From positions 28,257 through 92,256 of the forward strand of contig CAKQOW010000001.1 of NCBI GenBank assembly GCA_934256595.1: 64,000 nt of DNA, given 5' to 3'. Below are positions 1 to 5,991 of the stretch, piece after piece. Positions within the stretch are counted from its first letter, which is position 1; the number at the start of each line of letters is the position of its first letter. The translations under genes and the position numbers were made by a program. This DNA is from an uncultured Clostridia bacterium. Lineage in GTDB: Bacteria > Bacillota > Clostridia > Peptostreptococcales > Anaerovoracaceae. The notes below the pieces were generated by a model. That model worked only from the letters and a program-made list of their open reading frames with translations. It was not told the DNA's origin and made no database searches.

Positions 1-1506
1 CCTTGGCCGATTATGTTCGTGGCGCTGGTTTCAATGTTTGCCCTCAAAGCGTGCGGCAACACCAACCTGAATGAAATCAATGTGACACATACCGCTATGT
101 CAGCGGGAGCTATGGTAGCGGGAGGACTGGCTTTTACCGTTCCGGGAATCTGGATGCTGGATCCCGAGGCAAAGGTAAATCCGGTGATATTAGTTATAAT
201 TACGTTTGCAGGTGTAACCCTGGGCCTTATATTCACGGCGCTGATAAGAAAATATTTCGTTGTGGACAAAGAGGCTGAAATCACATATCCCATGGGAGTT
301 GCGGCGGCGCAGACTCTGCAGGTGGGAGATAAGGGCGGCAAAAAAGCAGGCGTGCTGTTTATAAGTATGGGGGCTGCTGCCGTATTTACATTTATCAGAG
401 ACTGGCTTGGCAAAATACCTGCTGTTTTATGGAATAACAAAATGATGAGCTTCGGCTCACTGGGCGGTATATGGCTTTCACCAATGCTTGTGGCAGTCGG
501 CTACATAATAGGGCCTGTTGCAATAGGCGTATGGTTTCTGGGAGCTGTAATAGGCGACTTCGGAATTCTCATAGCCGGACAGAGCTTCGGCTGGTTTGAT
601 GCGGCGCTTGCTGCAAATATCAAGTCATCGCTAGGTATAGGACTTATGGTAGGAACAGGCATAGGCATTATAGTCAAGGGAATACTTCCAAAGGCAAAGG
701 AGATTTTCGGAGCGCTGTTTATCAAGGACAATCTGGGCGACAGCATAGTTTCAATGAGATGGGCGCCGATAGCGGCCGCTGTAATCGTGGCTCTGCTTGC
801 AACCGTATGTCATCTGGGAATAATACCATCGCTTATCGTAATACTGGGCGCGTGGCTTACAACCTCGATGTCTGCGCAGTGCGTGGGACAGTCGGGAATA
901 AATCCTATGGAGATATTCGGAATAATAATACTGCTTGCGGCAAAAGCGGTTTCATCAATAGGACAGACAGAGGCATTTTATGTCGCGGCTATAATTGCAG
1001 TTGCCTGCGGCCTTGTGGGAGATGTAATGAACGATTTCAAATCGGGATACATACTCAAAACAGACCCAAAAAAACAGTGGATTGCAGAATGTATAGGCGG
1101 CTACATAGGCGCTCTGGTTTCCGTTATAGTTCTGCTGGTAATACTTAAAGCCTACGGCGCGGAGGCCTTTGGCGGAGAAATGTTTCCTGCGGCGCAGGCG
1201 GGAGCGGTAGCTGCAATGGTAGGCGGAATTTCCAATGTGCCCGCATTTGTTATAGGGCTTGTTGTTGCAGTAATTCTTTATTGTCTGAACCTGCCTGTGA
1301 TGACGCTGGGACTTGGCGTATATCTGCCGTTTTATCTGTCAGCGACAGCATTTGTCGGAGGTCTTATCAGATTTATTGTCGACAAGGCGGTTCCGTCATT
1401 TGAGCAGAAAGGAACAGGCTCGATAATTGCGGCGGGGCTTCTCGGCGGAGAGGCTATTGCAGGCGTTATAATCGCCCTTATAATCGCCGTACAGATAATG
1501 GCATAG
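1..1506 (+). CDS. OPT family oligopeptide transporter, 5' end outside window
   Basis: This is an integral membrane protein of the OPT family, which imports small peptides or metal-chelate-like substrates by cation symport. The frame is open from base 1 (PWPI precedes the first Met at base 13), so the true start lies upstream and some N-terminal residues are missing. About 500 visible residues form many hydrophobic, Gly/Ala-rich membrane segments, with a soluble stretch near DVMNDFKSGYILKTDPKKQW that is typical of bacterial OPT proteins. The stop is followed 10 bp later by a P1 peptidase gene, which suggests one transcript for peptide uptake and hydrolysis. The substrate cannot be read from the sequence. 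Confidence 0.9.
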   Translation, partial: PWPIMFVALVSMFALKACGNTNLNEINVTHTAMSAGAMVAGGLAFTVPGIWMLDPEAKVNPVILVIITFAGVTLGLIFTALIRKYFVVDKEAEITYPMGVAAAQTLQVGDKGGKKAGVLFISMGAAAVFTFIRDWLGKIPAVLWNNKMMSFGSLGGIWLSPMLVAVGYIIGPVAIGVWFLGAVIGDFGILIAGQSFGWFDAALAANIKSSLGIGLMVGTGIGIIVKGILPKAKEIFGALFIKDNLGDSIVSMRWAPIAAAVIVALLATVCHLGIIPSLIVILGAWLTTSMSAQCVGQSGINPMEIFGIIILLAAKAVSSIGQTEAFYVAAIIAVACGLVGDVMNDFKSGYILKTDPKKQWIAECIGGYIGALVSVIVLLVILKAYGAEAFGGEMFPAAQAGAVAAMVGGISNVPAFVIGLVVAVILYCLNLPVMTLGLGVYLPFYLSATAFVGGLIRFIVDKAVPSFEQKGTGSIIAAGLLGGEAIAGVIIALIIAVQIMA

Positions 1507-1516
1507 GAGAGAAACT

Positions 1517-2482
1517 ATGAGAGAAATCAATATATCGGATATAACAGATTTTAAAATCGGAAATGCGCAGGATATACAAAAGGGTACGGGCTGTACCGTA
1601 ATAATATGTGAAAAAGGCGCAGCCGCAGGAGTTGATGTCAGAGGTGGAGGACCTGCAACCAGAGAAACCGATCTTTTAAGACCCGAAAATATGGTGCAGG
1701 CAATAAACGCCGTAACTATAAGCGGAGGAAGCGCTTTCGGGCTTGAGGCGGCAGACGGAGTAATGCAGTATCTGAGAGAAAAGAACATAGGCTTTGAAAC
1801 AGGCTTTGGAGTGGTTCCCATTGTTTGCGGAGCCTCACTGTTTGATCTTGTATCAGGAGATAATACAGCCTACCCCGATAAACAGATGGGATATGAAGCC
1901 TGCAGGGAAGCTCAGAACGGTATTTTCAGGCAGGGAAACTTCGGAGCAGGTACAGGCGCAACCGTAGGCAAGCTGCTGGGCGTAGAAAGACTTATGAAAG
2001 GCGGTCTCGGAGCATATGCTGTGGCATCTGACGGACTTGAAATAGGGGCCGTGGTTGCAGTCAACGCCCTGGGAGATATATTTGATGTGGATACAGGCAG
2101 GCAGCTTGCAGGACTTCTCAGTGAGGATAAAACAGGTCTTGTGTCTACAGAGCAGACAATGTTTGATAAAATCAATACAGGCAGAGATGTATTTAAGGGC
2201 AATACTACCATAGGCTGCGTTATAACCAATGCAGACATAAATAAATCACAGTGCTGCAAAACAGCATCAGTAACCCACGACGGATTTGCAAGAGCTATCA
2301 AGCCTGTTCATTCCTCGGCAGACGGCGACAGCATATTCGTAATGGCATCAGGCAGGATTGCCGCTGATTTTGATACCGTAGGAGCCTTATCGGCGTATGT
2401 AATGAGCAGAGCCATCAGAAATGCGGTAATGAATTCAGAAGCAGCATACGGATACAAATGCGCAAAGGACTTTTTAAAATGA
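1517..2482 (+). CDS. P1 (S58) family peptidase
   Basis: A 321-residue member of the DmpA/NylC-like S58 family. These are N-terminal nucleophile aminopeptidases or amidases that mature by self-cleavage. Family features seen are the GGGPATRETDLL segment near residues 43-54, SGGSAFGLEAADGV near 69-82, the Gly-rich NFGAGTGATVGK at 141-152, and NTTIG at 229-233. In the NylC/DmpA family, cleavage before a Ser/Thr at the last site frees the nucleophile, so Thr230 or Thr231 is the likely catalytic residue (inference). An AGGAGAG site sits just before the ATG. Its position after the OPT transporter points to cytoplasmic processing of imported peptides or amides. Confidence 0.9.
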   Translation: MREINISDITDFKIGNAQDIQKGTGCTVIICEKGAAAGVDVRGGGPATRETDLLRPENMVQAINAVTISGGSAFGLEAADGVMQYLREKNIGFETGFGVVPIVCGASLFDLVSGDNTAYPDKQMGYEACREAQNGIFRQGNFGAGTGATVGKLLGVERLMKGGLGAYAVASDGLEIGAVVAVNALGDIFDVDTGRQLAGLLSEDKTGLVSTEQTMFDKINTGRDVFKGNTTIGCVITNADINKSQCCKTASVTHDGFARAIKPVHSSADGDSIFVMASGRIAADFDTVGALSAYVMSRAIRNAVMNSEAAYGYKCAKDFLK

Positions 2483-2961
2483 TAGATAAGACTGAGATTT
2501 TTGAAATTCTCAAAACAGAAAATATACCGTACCGAAATTACGACCATATACCCGTATATACGGTTGAGGAAGCAAACAGTATAGATATACCCGACAAGGA
2601 CAAATGCCTCAAAAACCTTTTTCTCAAGGACAAGAAAGGAAACTTTTATCTTGTTTCTCTTAACGGCAACAAAAGCATAGACCTCAAAAAACTCAGAGCA
2701 TTTTTGGGAAGTACTCATCTGCATTTTGCGGGAGAGGACGACCTTTATAAAGTTACGGGATTAAGAAAAGGGCATGTGACGCCCTTTGGCATATTAAACA
2801 GCAGGGGATATGATGTTACCGCTGTGTTTGATACGGCGCTTGAGAATGATATAATAGGGGTTCACCCGATGCAAAACGATGCGACTTTGTTTATGGCTTT
2901 TGAGGATATGAGGCGTCTGATTGAAAATAACGGGTTTAAGGTAGCAATGTATGAAGTGTAG
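2479..2961 (+). CDS. YbaK/ProX-type aminoacyl-tRNA deacylase
   Basis: About 160 residues of the YbaK/ProXp family, free-standing editing domains that hydrolyse mischarged tRNA such as Ala- or Cys-tRNA(Pro). The family pattern is visible: the YRNYDHIPVYTVEEA start, KNLFLKDKKGNFYLV, and the C-terminal GVHPMQNDATLFM. I place the start at the ATG that overlaps the preceding stop (ATGA), 8 bases after AAAGGA. An in-frame upstream ATG at 2458 would add seven residues but lies inside the peptidase gene without a good ribosome site. The length resembles clostridial PrdX/ProX proteins. Which tRNA it edits is not determined here. Confidence 0.85.
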   Translation: MIDKTEIFEILKTENIPYRNYDHIPVYTVEEANSIDIPDKDKCLKNLFLKDKKGNFYLVSLNGNKSIDLKKLRAFLGSTHLHFAGEDDLYKVTGLRKGHVTPFGILNSRGYDVTAVFDTALENDIIGVHPMQNDATLFMAFEDMRRLIENNGFKVAMYEV

Positions 2962-2965
2962 AATT

Positions 2966-2999
2966 GACGGCAGTGTACAGAGAATGTATGCTGCTGTTT
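2966..2999 (+). terminator. possible weak terminator after the YbaK gene
   Basis: An imperfect hairpin (GCAG..TAC paired with GTA..CTGC) just after the YbaK stop is followed by TGTTTTAT. The stem has mismatches and the U tract is short, so this is a tentative call. Confidence 0.35.
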
Positions 3000-3104
3000 T
3001 ATATGTAGTTTGATTTGTTTGTGATTATGGTAATAAGTCAAAGTTTTAAAAAGAACAGGAGAAAATGTTTTCATATTAGATTTATAAAAAATTGCAGACA
3101 GAAA

Positions 3105-3124
3105 ATGTGTACTAATGTGTACTA
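3105..3124 (+). repeat. 10-bp perfect tandem repeat ATGTGTACTA x2
   Basis: Two adjacent identical copies of ATGTGTACTA lie 16 bp upstream of the first promoter of the toxin-antitoxin operon. The surrounding gap, 2962-3271, holds no supported gene and is very AT-rich. The repeat could be a replication slip or a protein site. Confidence 0.6.
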
Positions 3125-3140
3125 ATCTTTTCTTTATGGT

Positions 3141-3168
3141 TTGACTTAATAAAAAAATATGGTATAAT
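3141..3168 (+). promoter_or_regulatory. sigma-A promoter P1 of the toxin-antitoxin operon
   Basis: TTGACT at 3141-3146 and TATAAT at 3163-3168 are separated by 16 bp. TG one base before the -10 makes it an extended -10. The palindrome starting at 3174 would cover the transcription start, as expected for an autoregulated toxin-antitoxin promoter. Confidence 0.7.
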
Positions 3169-3173
3169 AAAAA

Positions 3174-3188
3174 TATGTTCTGAACATA
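3174..3188. promoter_or_regulatory. 15-bp palindromic operator candidate
   Basis: TATGTTC-T-GAACATA has perfect 7-bp arms around one central base and begins 5 bases after the P1 -10 box. Position and symmetry suit binding by the dimeric XRE antitoxin coded downstream. That assignment is inference. Confidence 0.6.
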
Positions 3189-3228
3189 CTTTCTAAAAAC
3201 AAAAAGATATAATAACGGTTGCGATTGA

Positions 3229-3257
3229 TTGACAATATGGAATATATACCATATAAT
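3229..3257 (+). promoter_or_regulatory. second, consensus-perfect promoter P2 with an internal inverted repeat
   Basis: TTGACA (3229-3234) and TATAAT (3252-3257) lie 17 bp apart, a perfect consensus. Between and over them is ATATGG (3235-3240) with its complement CCATAT (3249-3254), so a bound dimer would block the promoter. A start about 7 bases after the -10 would leave only about 8 bases before the toxin ATG and cut into its AAGGAA ribosome site, so P2 transcripts would be nearly leaderless. Confidence 0.6.
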
Positions 3258-3271
3258 AATAAGGAAATGAT

Positions 3272-3634
3272 ATGAACAATTTTGAGATAATATTCTATGA
3301 AAGAGAAAATGGCGATGTGCCGGTAGAAAATTTTTTATTAAGTTTAGATTGTAAAATAAGAGCAAAGCTGATAGGTATTATTAATATTTTAAAAGAAAAA
3401 GGTAATTTGTTAAGAGAACCATATACTAAAGCTTTGTCTGATGGGATCTTTGAAATACGTGGCAGAGTAGGCAATGATATTTCAAGAGTATTATATTTTT
3501 TTTACTTTAACAATAAGATTGTGTTTACTAATGGCTTTGTAAAGAAAACCCAGAAAACTCCTATAAATGAAATCTTAAAAGCTAAAAAATATAGAGATGA
3601 TTATATAAAAAGGTGTGAAGATGAGAAAATTTGA
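3272..3634 (+). CDS. RelE/HigB-family toxin of a type II toxin-antitoxin pair
   Basis: A 120-residue protein of the phage Gp49/HigB-like RelE superfamily, which are usually ribosome-dependent mRNA endonucleases. The family pattern is clear: an N-terminal FYERENGDVPVENFL, the central GIFEIRG segment, and the C-terminal FVKKTQKTPINEI followed by KKYRDDY. The ATG follows AAGGAA at a short distance. The gene is toxin-first, as in higBA, and overlaps its antitoxin by 14 bp. Base composition is much more AT-rich than the flanking genes, suggesting acquisition. The cleavage target cannot be read from sequence. Confidence 0.85.
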   Translation: MNNFEIIFYERENGDVPVENFLLSLDCKIRAKLIGIINILKEKGNLLREPYTKALSDGIFEIRGRVGNDISRVLYFFYFNNKIVFTNGFVKKTQKTPINEILKAKKYRDDYIKRCEDEKI

Positions 3635-3902
3635 TGATTTCTTTAATGAACAAATGAAAGACCCTGCGTTTAAAGAAGAATATGAGAAACTACAGCCGGA
3701 ATTTGATATAATAAGGGCTATGGTAGAAGCAAGAACTTCTCAGAATATGACACAGAAAGAATTGTCAGAGCGTACGGGGATTAATCAGGCTGATATAAGT
3801 AAACTGGAGAATGGAACCAGAAATCCTACAGTAAATTTATTAAAAAGGCTTGCAGAGGGAATGGGTATGACTTTAAAGATTGAATTTATACCAAAAAAAT
3901 AA
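3621..3902 (+). CDS. HigA-like XRE antitoxin
   Basis: A 93-residue antitoxin and repressor with an N-terminal FNEQMKDPAFKEEYEKL segment typical of HigA-type partners. An XRE helix-turn-helix covers roughly residues 30-85 (NMTQKELSERTGINQADISK, then LENGTRNPTVNLLKRLAE). I chose the ATG at 3621 because AGGTG lies five bases before it; an in-frame GTG at 3615 is the alternative. It overlaps the toxin, so the two are translationally coupled. It probably represses the two promoters upstream through the palindromes there (inference). Confidence 0.88.
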   Translation: MRKFDDFFNEQMKDPAFKEEYEKLQPEFDIIRAMVEARTSQNMTQKELSERTGINQADISKLENGTRNPTVNLLKRLAEGMGMTLKIEFIPKK

Positions 3903-3936
3903 AATACCATACTACTGTAGGATAGAGGCCGGATAA

Positions 3937-4088
3937 CTGTTATTTAAAGAGCATATGTGGGTTGCGATATGCCCCGAATTTTTCTCTATTTCAGAGAACC
4001 CATGTACTACATAACGGGAGCAATATGCCTGTTTTTCGCAGTGAGAGGCCTTGTTGTTTATGAGAAACTGTCTGAAAAACGCAGTTAA
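3937..4088 (+). pseudogene. frameshifted remnant of a small membrane protein
   Basis: The 348-bp gap between the antitoxin and Fic genes holds a broken coding remnant. One frame reads LLFKEHMWVAICPEFF, SISENP and then stops. The next frame continues from the same point as MYYITGAICLFFAVRG, LVVYEKLSEKRS and stop. Adding one base between them gives a continuous SISENP-MYYITG membrane-like tail that ends just before a good terminator (4109-4143). The N-terminal part is missing: an in-frame stop lies directly upstream and the toxin-antitoxin pair ends 34 bp before it. No ribosome site is seen for the 39-codon ORF starting at 3969. I do not recognise the family. Confidence 0.4.
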
Positions 4089-4108
4089 AAAACTAAACAG
4101 ATTTATAA

Positions 4109-4143
4109 AACATCACAGCTTTATCGTCTGTGGTGTTTTCTTT
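4109..4143 (+). terminator. rho-independent terminator
   Basis: AACATCACAG (4109-4118) pairs with CTGTGGTGTT (4128-4137) with one G-U pair, and TTCTTT follows. It sits 20 bp after the end of the membrane-protein remnant, which supports the idea that a real gene once ended here. Confidence 0.7.
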
Positions 4144-4250
4144 ACATTAATTCAGTCATAATATAGATATGTATTCAGTTTTCCTGTATAATAGGCATAT
4201 ATGAACAGTTCTGTTTACAGACTGCCGGTAATCAATAATGGAGGTATACT

Positions 4251-4856
4251 ATGACACTTGAGAATAAATTGGGCCTTACAAGTTCTGCTGAGCTTGCCTG
4301 TGAGGAAGAACGCATCAGCAAGAAAAAAGCTGTGGAGTTGTTTGAAAACGGTATACTTGATTTTGCTCCGGCAGGCAAATTTGAAACTTTAAAGACTATT
4401 CATAAGTTCCTGTTTGAAGATATTTATGACTTTGCCGGAAAGCTTCGCACTGTAAATATGGCGAAAGGCAATTTTCGTTTTGCACCGGTTATGTATCTTG
4501 AAGCAGCGCTTGAAAACATAGAAAAAATGCCACAGTCTACATTTGATGAAATAGTAGAAAAATATGTGGAAATGAATATTGCTCACCCTTTTCATGAAGG
4601 AAACGGACGCAGCACCCGTATCTGGCTTGACCACATTCTGAAAACCGAAATTGGCAAAGTGGTTGACTGGAGCAGGGTGGACAAAGAGGATTATCTCCTT
4701 GCCATGGAGCGCAGTCCGATTAAGGATATTGAAATCAAGCATATCCTGCGGGAAGCTCTGACCGATGAAGTGGATAGCAGAGAGGTGTATATAAAGGGTA
4801 TCGACCACAGTTACTATTATGAGGGGTATACGACCTATAAGGCGAAAGAACTGTGA
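4251..4856 (+). CDS. Fic family protein, class III (self-inhibited AMP transferase)
   Basis: A 201-residue Fic-domain protein; the family transfers AMP from ATP to a protein hydroxyl. The catalytic loop HPFHEGNGRSTR lies at residues 112-123 with catalytic His112. Near the C-terminus SYYYEG (Ser187 to Gly192) matches the class III inhibitory motif (S/T)xxxE(G/N), in which the Glu blocks productive ATP binding and is relieved by autoadenylylation of nearby Tyr residues. This is known for Neisseria meningitidis Fic, and the resemblance over the whole C-terminus is strong. GGAGG precedes the ATG. No partner antitoxin gene is adjacent, which agrees with built-in inhibition. The target protein is unknown. 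Confidence 0.93.
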   Translation: MTLENKLGLTSSAELACEEERISKKKAVELFENGILDFAPAGKFETLKTIHKFLFEDIYDFAGKLRTVNMAKGNFRFAPVMYLEAALENIEKMPQSTFDEIVEKYVEMNIAHPFHEGNGRSTRIWLDHILKTEIGKVVDWSRVDKEDYLLAMERSPIKDIEIKHILREALTDEVDSREVYIKGIDHSYYYEGYTTYKAKEL

Positions 4857-4929
4857 GAGAAATGTATGTATGTGCAATTGAACAAATTGCTTACTAAGAT
4901 TAACCGAAATTCAAAAAAGCAAACCAACC

Positions 4930-5015
4930 GTCAAAAGTCCCAATGGCGGTTGTTTTAGTAATACTTAAATAAACTGTTAAGGGTTAGCCACCAAACTGCG
5001 GTGCTCCTTGTTAAA
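4930..5015 (+). repeat. dispersed two-hairpin repeat, copy A
   Basis: The first hairpin is CCAACCGTC...GGCGGTTG followed by TTTTAG and could act as a terminator after fic. About 20 bp later a second stem-loop follows: AAGGGTTAGCCACC...GCGGTGCTCCTT. The same arrangement recurs at 58296-58380, and the first hairpin alone recurs at 59184-59220. The rest of the 4857-5105 gap is AT-rich without a gene. Confidence 0.5.
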
Positions 5016-5105
5016 TTAATATTATCATTACTTTGTCTGAATGTCAAAATTTTTTCTCAAAGGCTTCAAACGGTCTATATTACAATATGGTGCGGTTTTC
5101 CATAT

Positions 5106-5903
5106 CTATATATTCACAAATTCAGGCACTCTGTTTTCAAAAACAGTCAGAGTCTTAAAGCCGAATGATTTCAGGTATTCCATAGCCCAGTCATATCTGT
5201 AGCATATATGTTCAGGGAAATGACTGTCAGAGCCAAAGGTGATAATTGTGCCTCCAAGCTCCCGGTACATATTTAGTATTTCATCAGAGGGCATTGTCAG
5301 ATTTCCCATATTGTATCTGAAGCTTGAGGTGTTGATTTCAAGGCCCTTATCCTTATAGATAAGGAGCTTGAGGATTTCAGATACGATTTCTCTGTACGGG
5401 GTAAAGTCCGGTATATAAGGTATATATCTGTCAAGGGCGTTTATATGCCCCAGCACATCAAAGTCGCTGAACTTGTTTATTGTTTCAAGGATATATTCGT
5501 AATATATGCCGGTTGCTTTTTCGGGAGTCATATTTTCGTGAAACGGTTTCCATATATCCTTATAGTCTATACAGTGAAAAGACCCTATGACAAAATCATA
5601 GGGGTATTTTACTGCCTCTGTGCATTTCTGAACTGTCCTATCTCCTGCCTGAAGTCCTATTTCTATACCTTTGAGCATTTTGAAGTCTTTGGTATTGTAA
5701 AGCTCCTGAACAAGGTCCTGTTTCCTGTGATAGTTTTCAAAATCAAGATCGAATGCAAACTGATCGTCTGCGGGATAGTCAGGATCATAATGATCGGTTA
5801 CGGCATACATTCTGACTCCCGTATTTTTAGCTGTCTGCACCATTTCCTCCATGGGTATGCTGCAGTCGTCCGAAAACGATGAATGTGTATGATAATCGTA
5901 CAT
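5106..5903 (-). CDS. PHP-domain phosphatase, histidinol-phosphatase (HisJ) family
   Basis: A 265-residue PHP-superfamily metal-dependent phosphoesterase. The N-terminal DYHTHSSFSDD supplies the first His-x-His metal site. Other family blocks are VTDHYD near residue 36, GIEIGLQ near 80, SFHCID near 109, FDVLGHINALDRY near 148, EINTSSFR and the C-terminal FGSDSHFPEHI. It resembles HisJ enzymes, which hydrolyse histidinol phosphate in histidine synthesis, but no his biosynthetic gene is nearby, so the substrate stays open. GAGGAG precedes the start. It is transcribed divergently from polA across an 88-bp gap. Confidence 0.82.
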   Translation of the reverse strand: MYDYHTHSSFSDDCSIPMEEMVQTAKNTGVRMYAVTDHYDPDYPADDQFAFDLDFENYHRKQDLVQELYNTKDFKMLKGIEIGLQAGDRTVQKCTEAVKYPYDFVIGSFHCIDYKDIWKPFHENMTPEKATGIYYEYILETINKFSDFDVLGHINALDRYIPYIPDFTPYREIVSEILKLLIYKDKGLEINTSSFRYNMGNLTMPSDEILNMYRELGGTIITFGSDSHFPEHICYRYDWAMEYLKSFGFKTLTVFENRVPEFVNI

Positions 5904-5991
5904 AACTGTCGCTCCTCATATTTTTTTCGTTAGTATTATATCACAGGTTGTGGTACAATGGATATATGTATATTTTTAATGAGGTTTAGAT

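Noticed and set aside
759..1148. 129-codon ORF inside the OPT gene in another frame
   Set aside because: It lies fully inside a well-supported transporter gene and its Cys/Arg-rich composition is unlike a real protein.
2862..3365. 167-codon ORF on the - strand across the gap before the toxin-antitoxin genes
   Set aside because: It overlaps the end of the YbaK gene and the start of the toxin, has no ribosome site, and has a His/Tyr/Phe-rich composition typical of antisense AT-rich DNA.
5935..5963. Divergent promoter pair between the PHP gene and polA
   Set aside because: TACAAT on + and TATAAT on - are present, but neither has a -35 box at a proper distance, so I do not list them.
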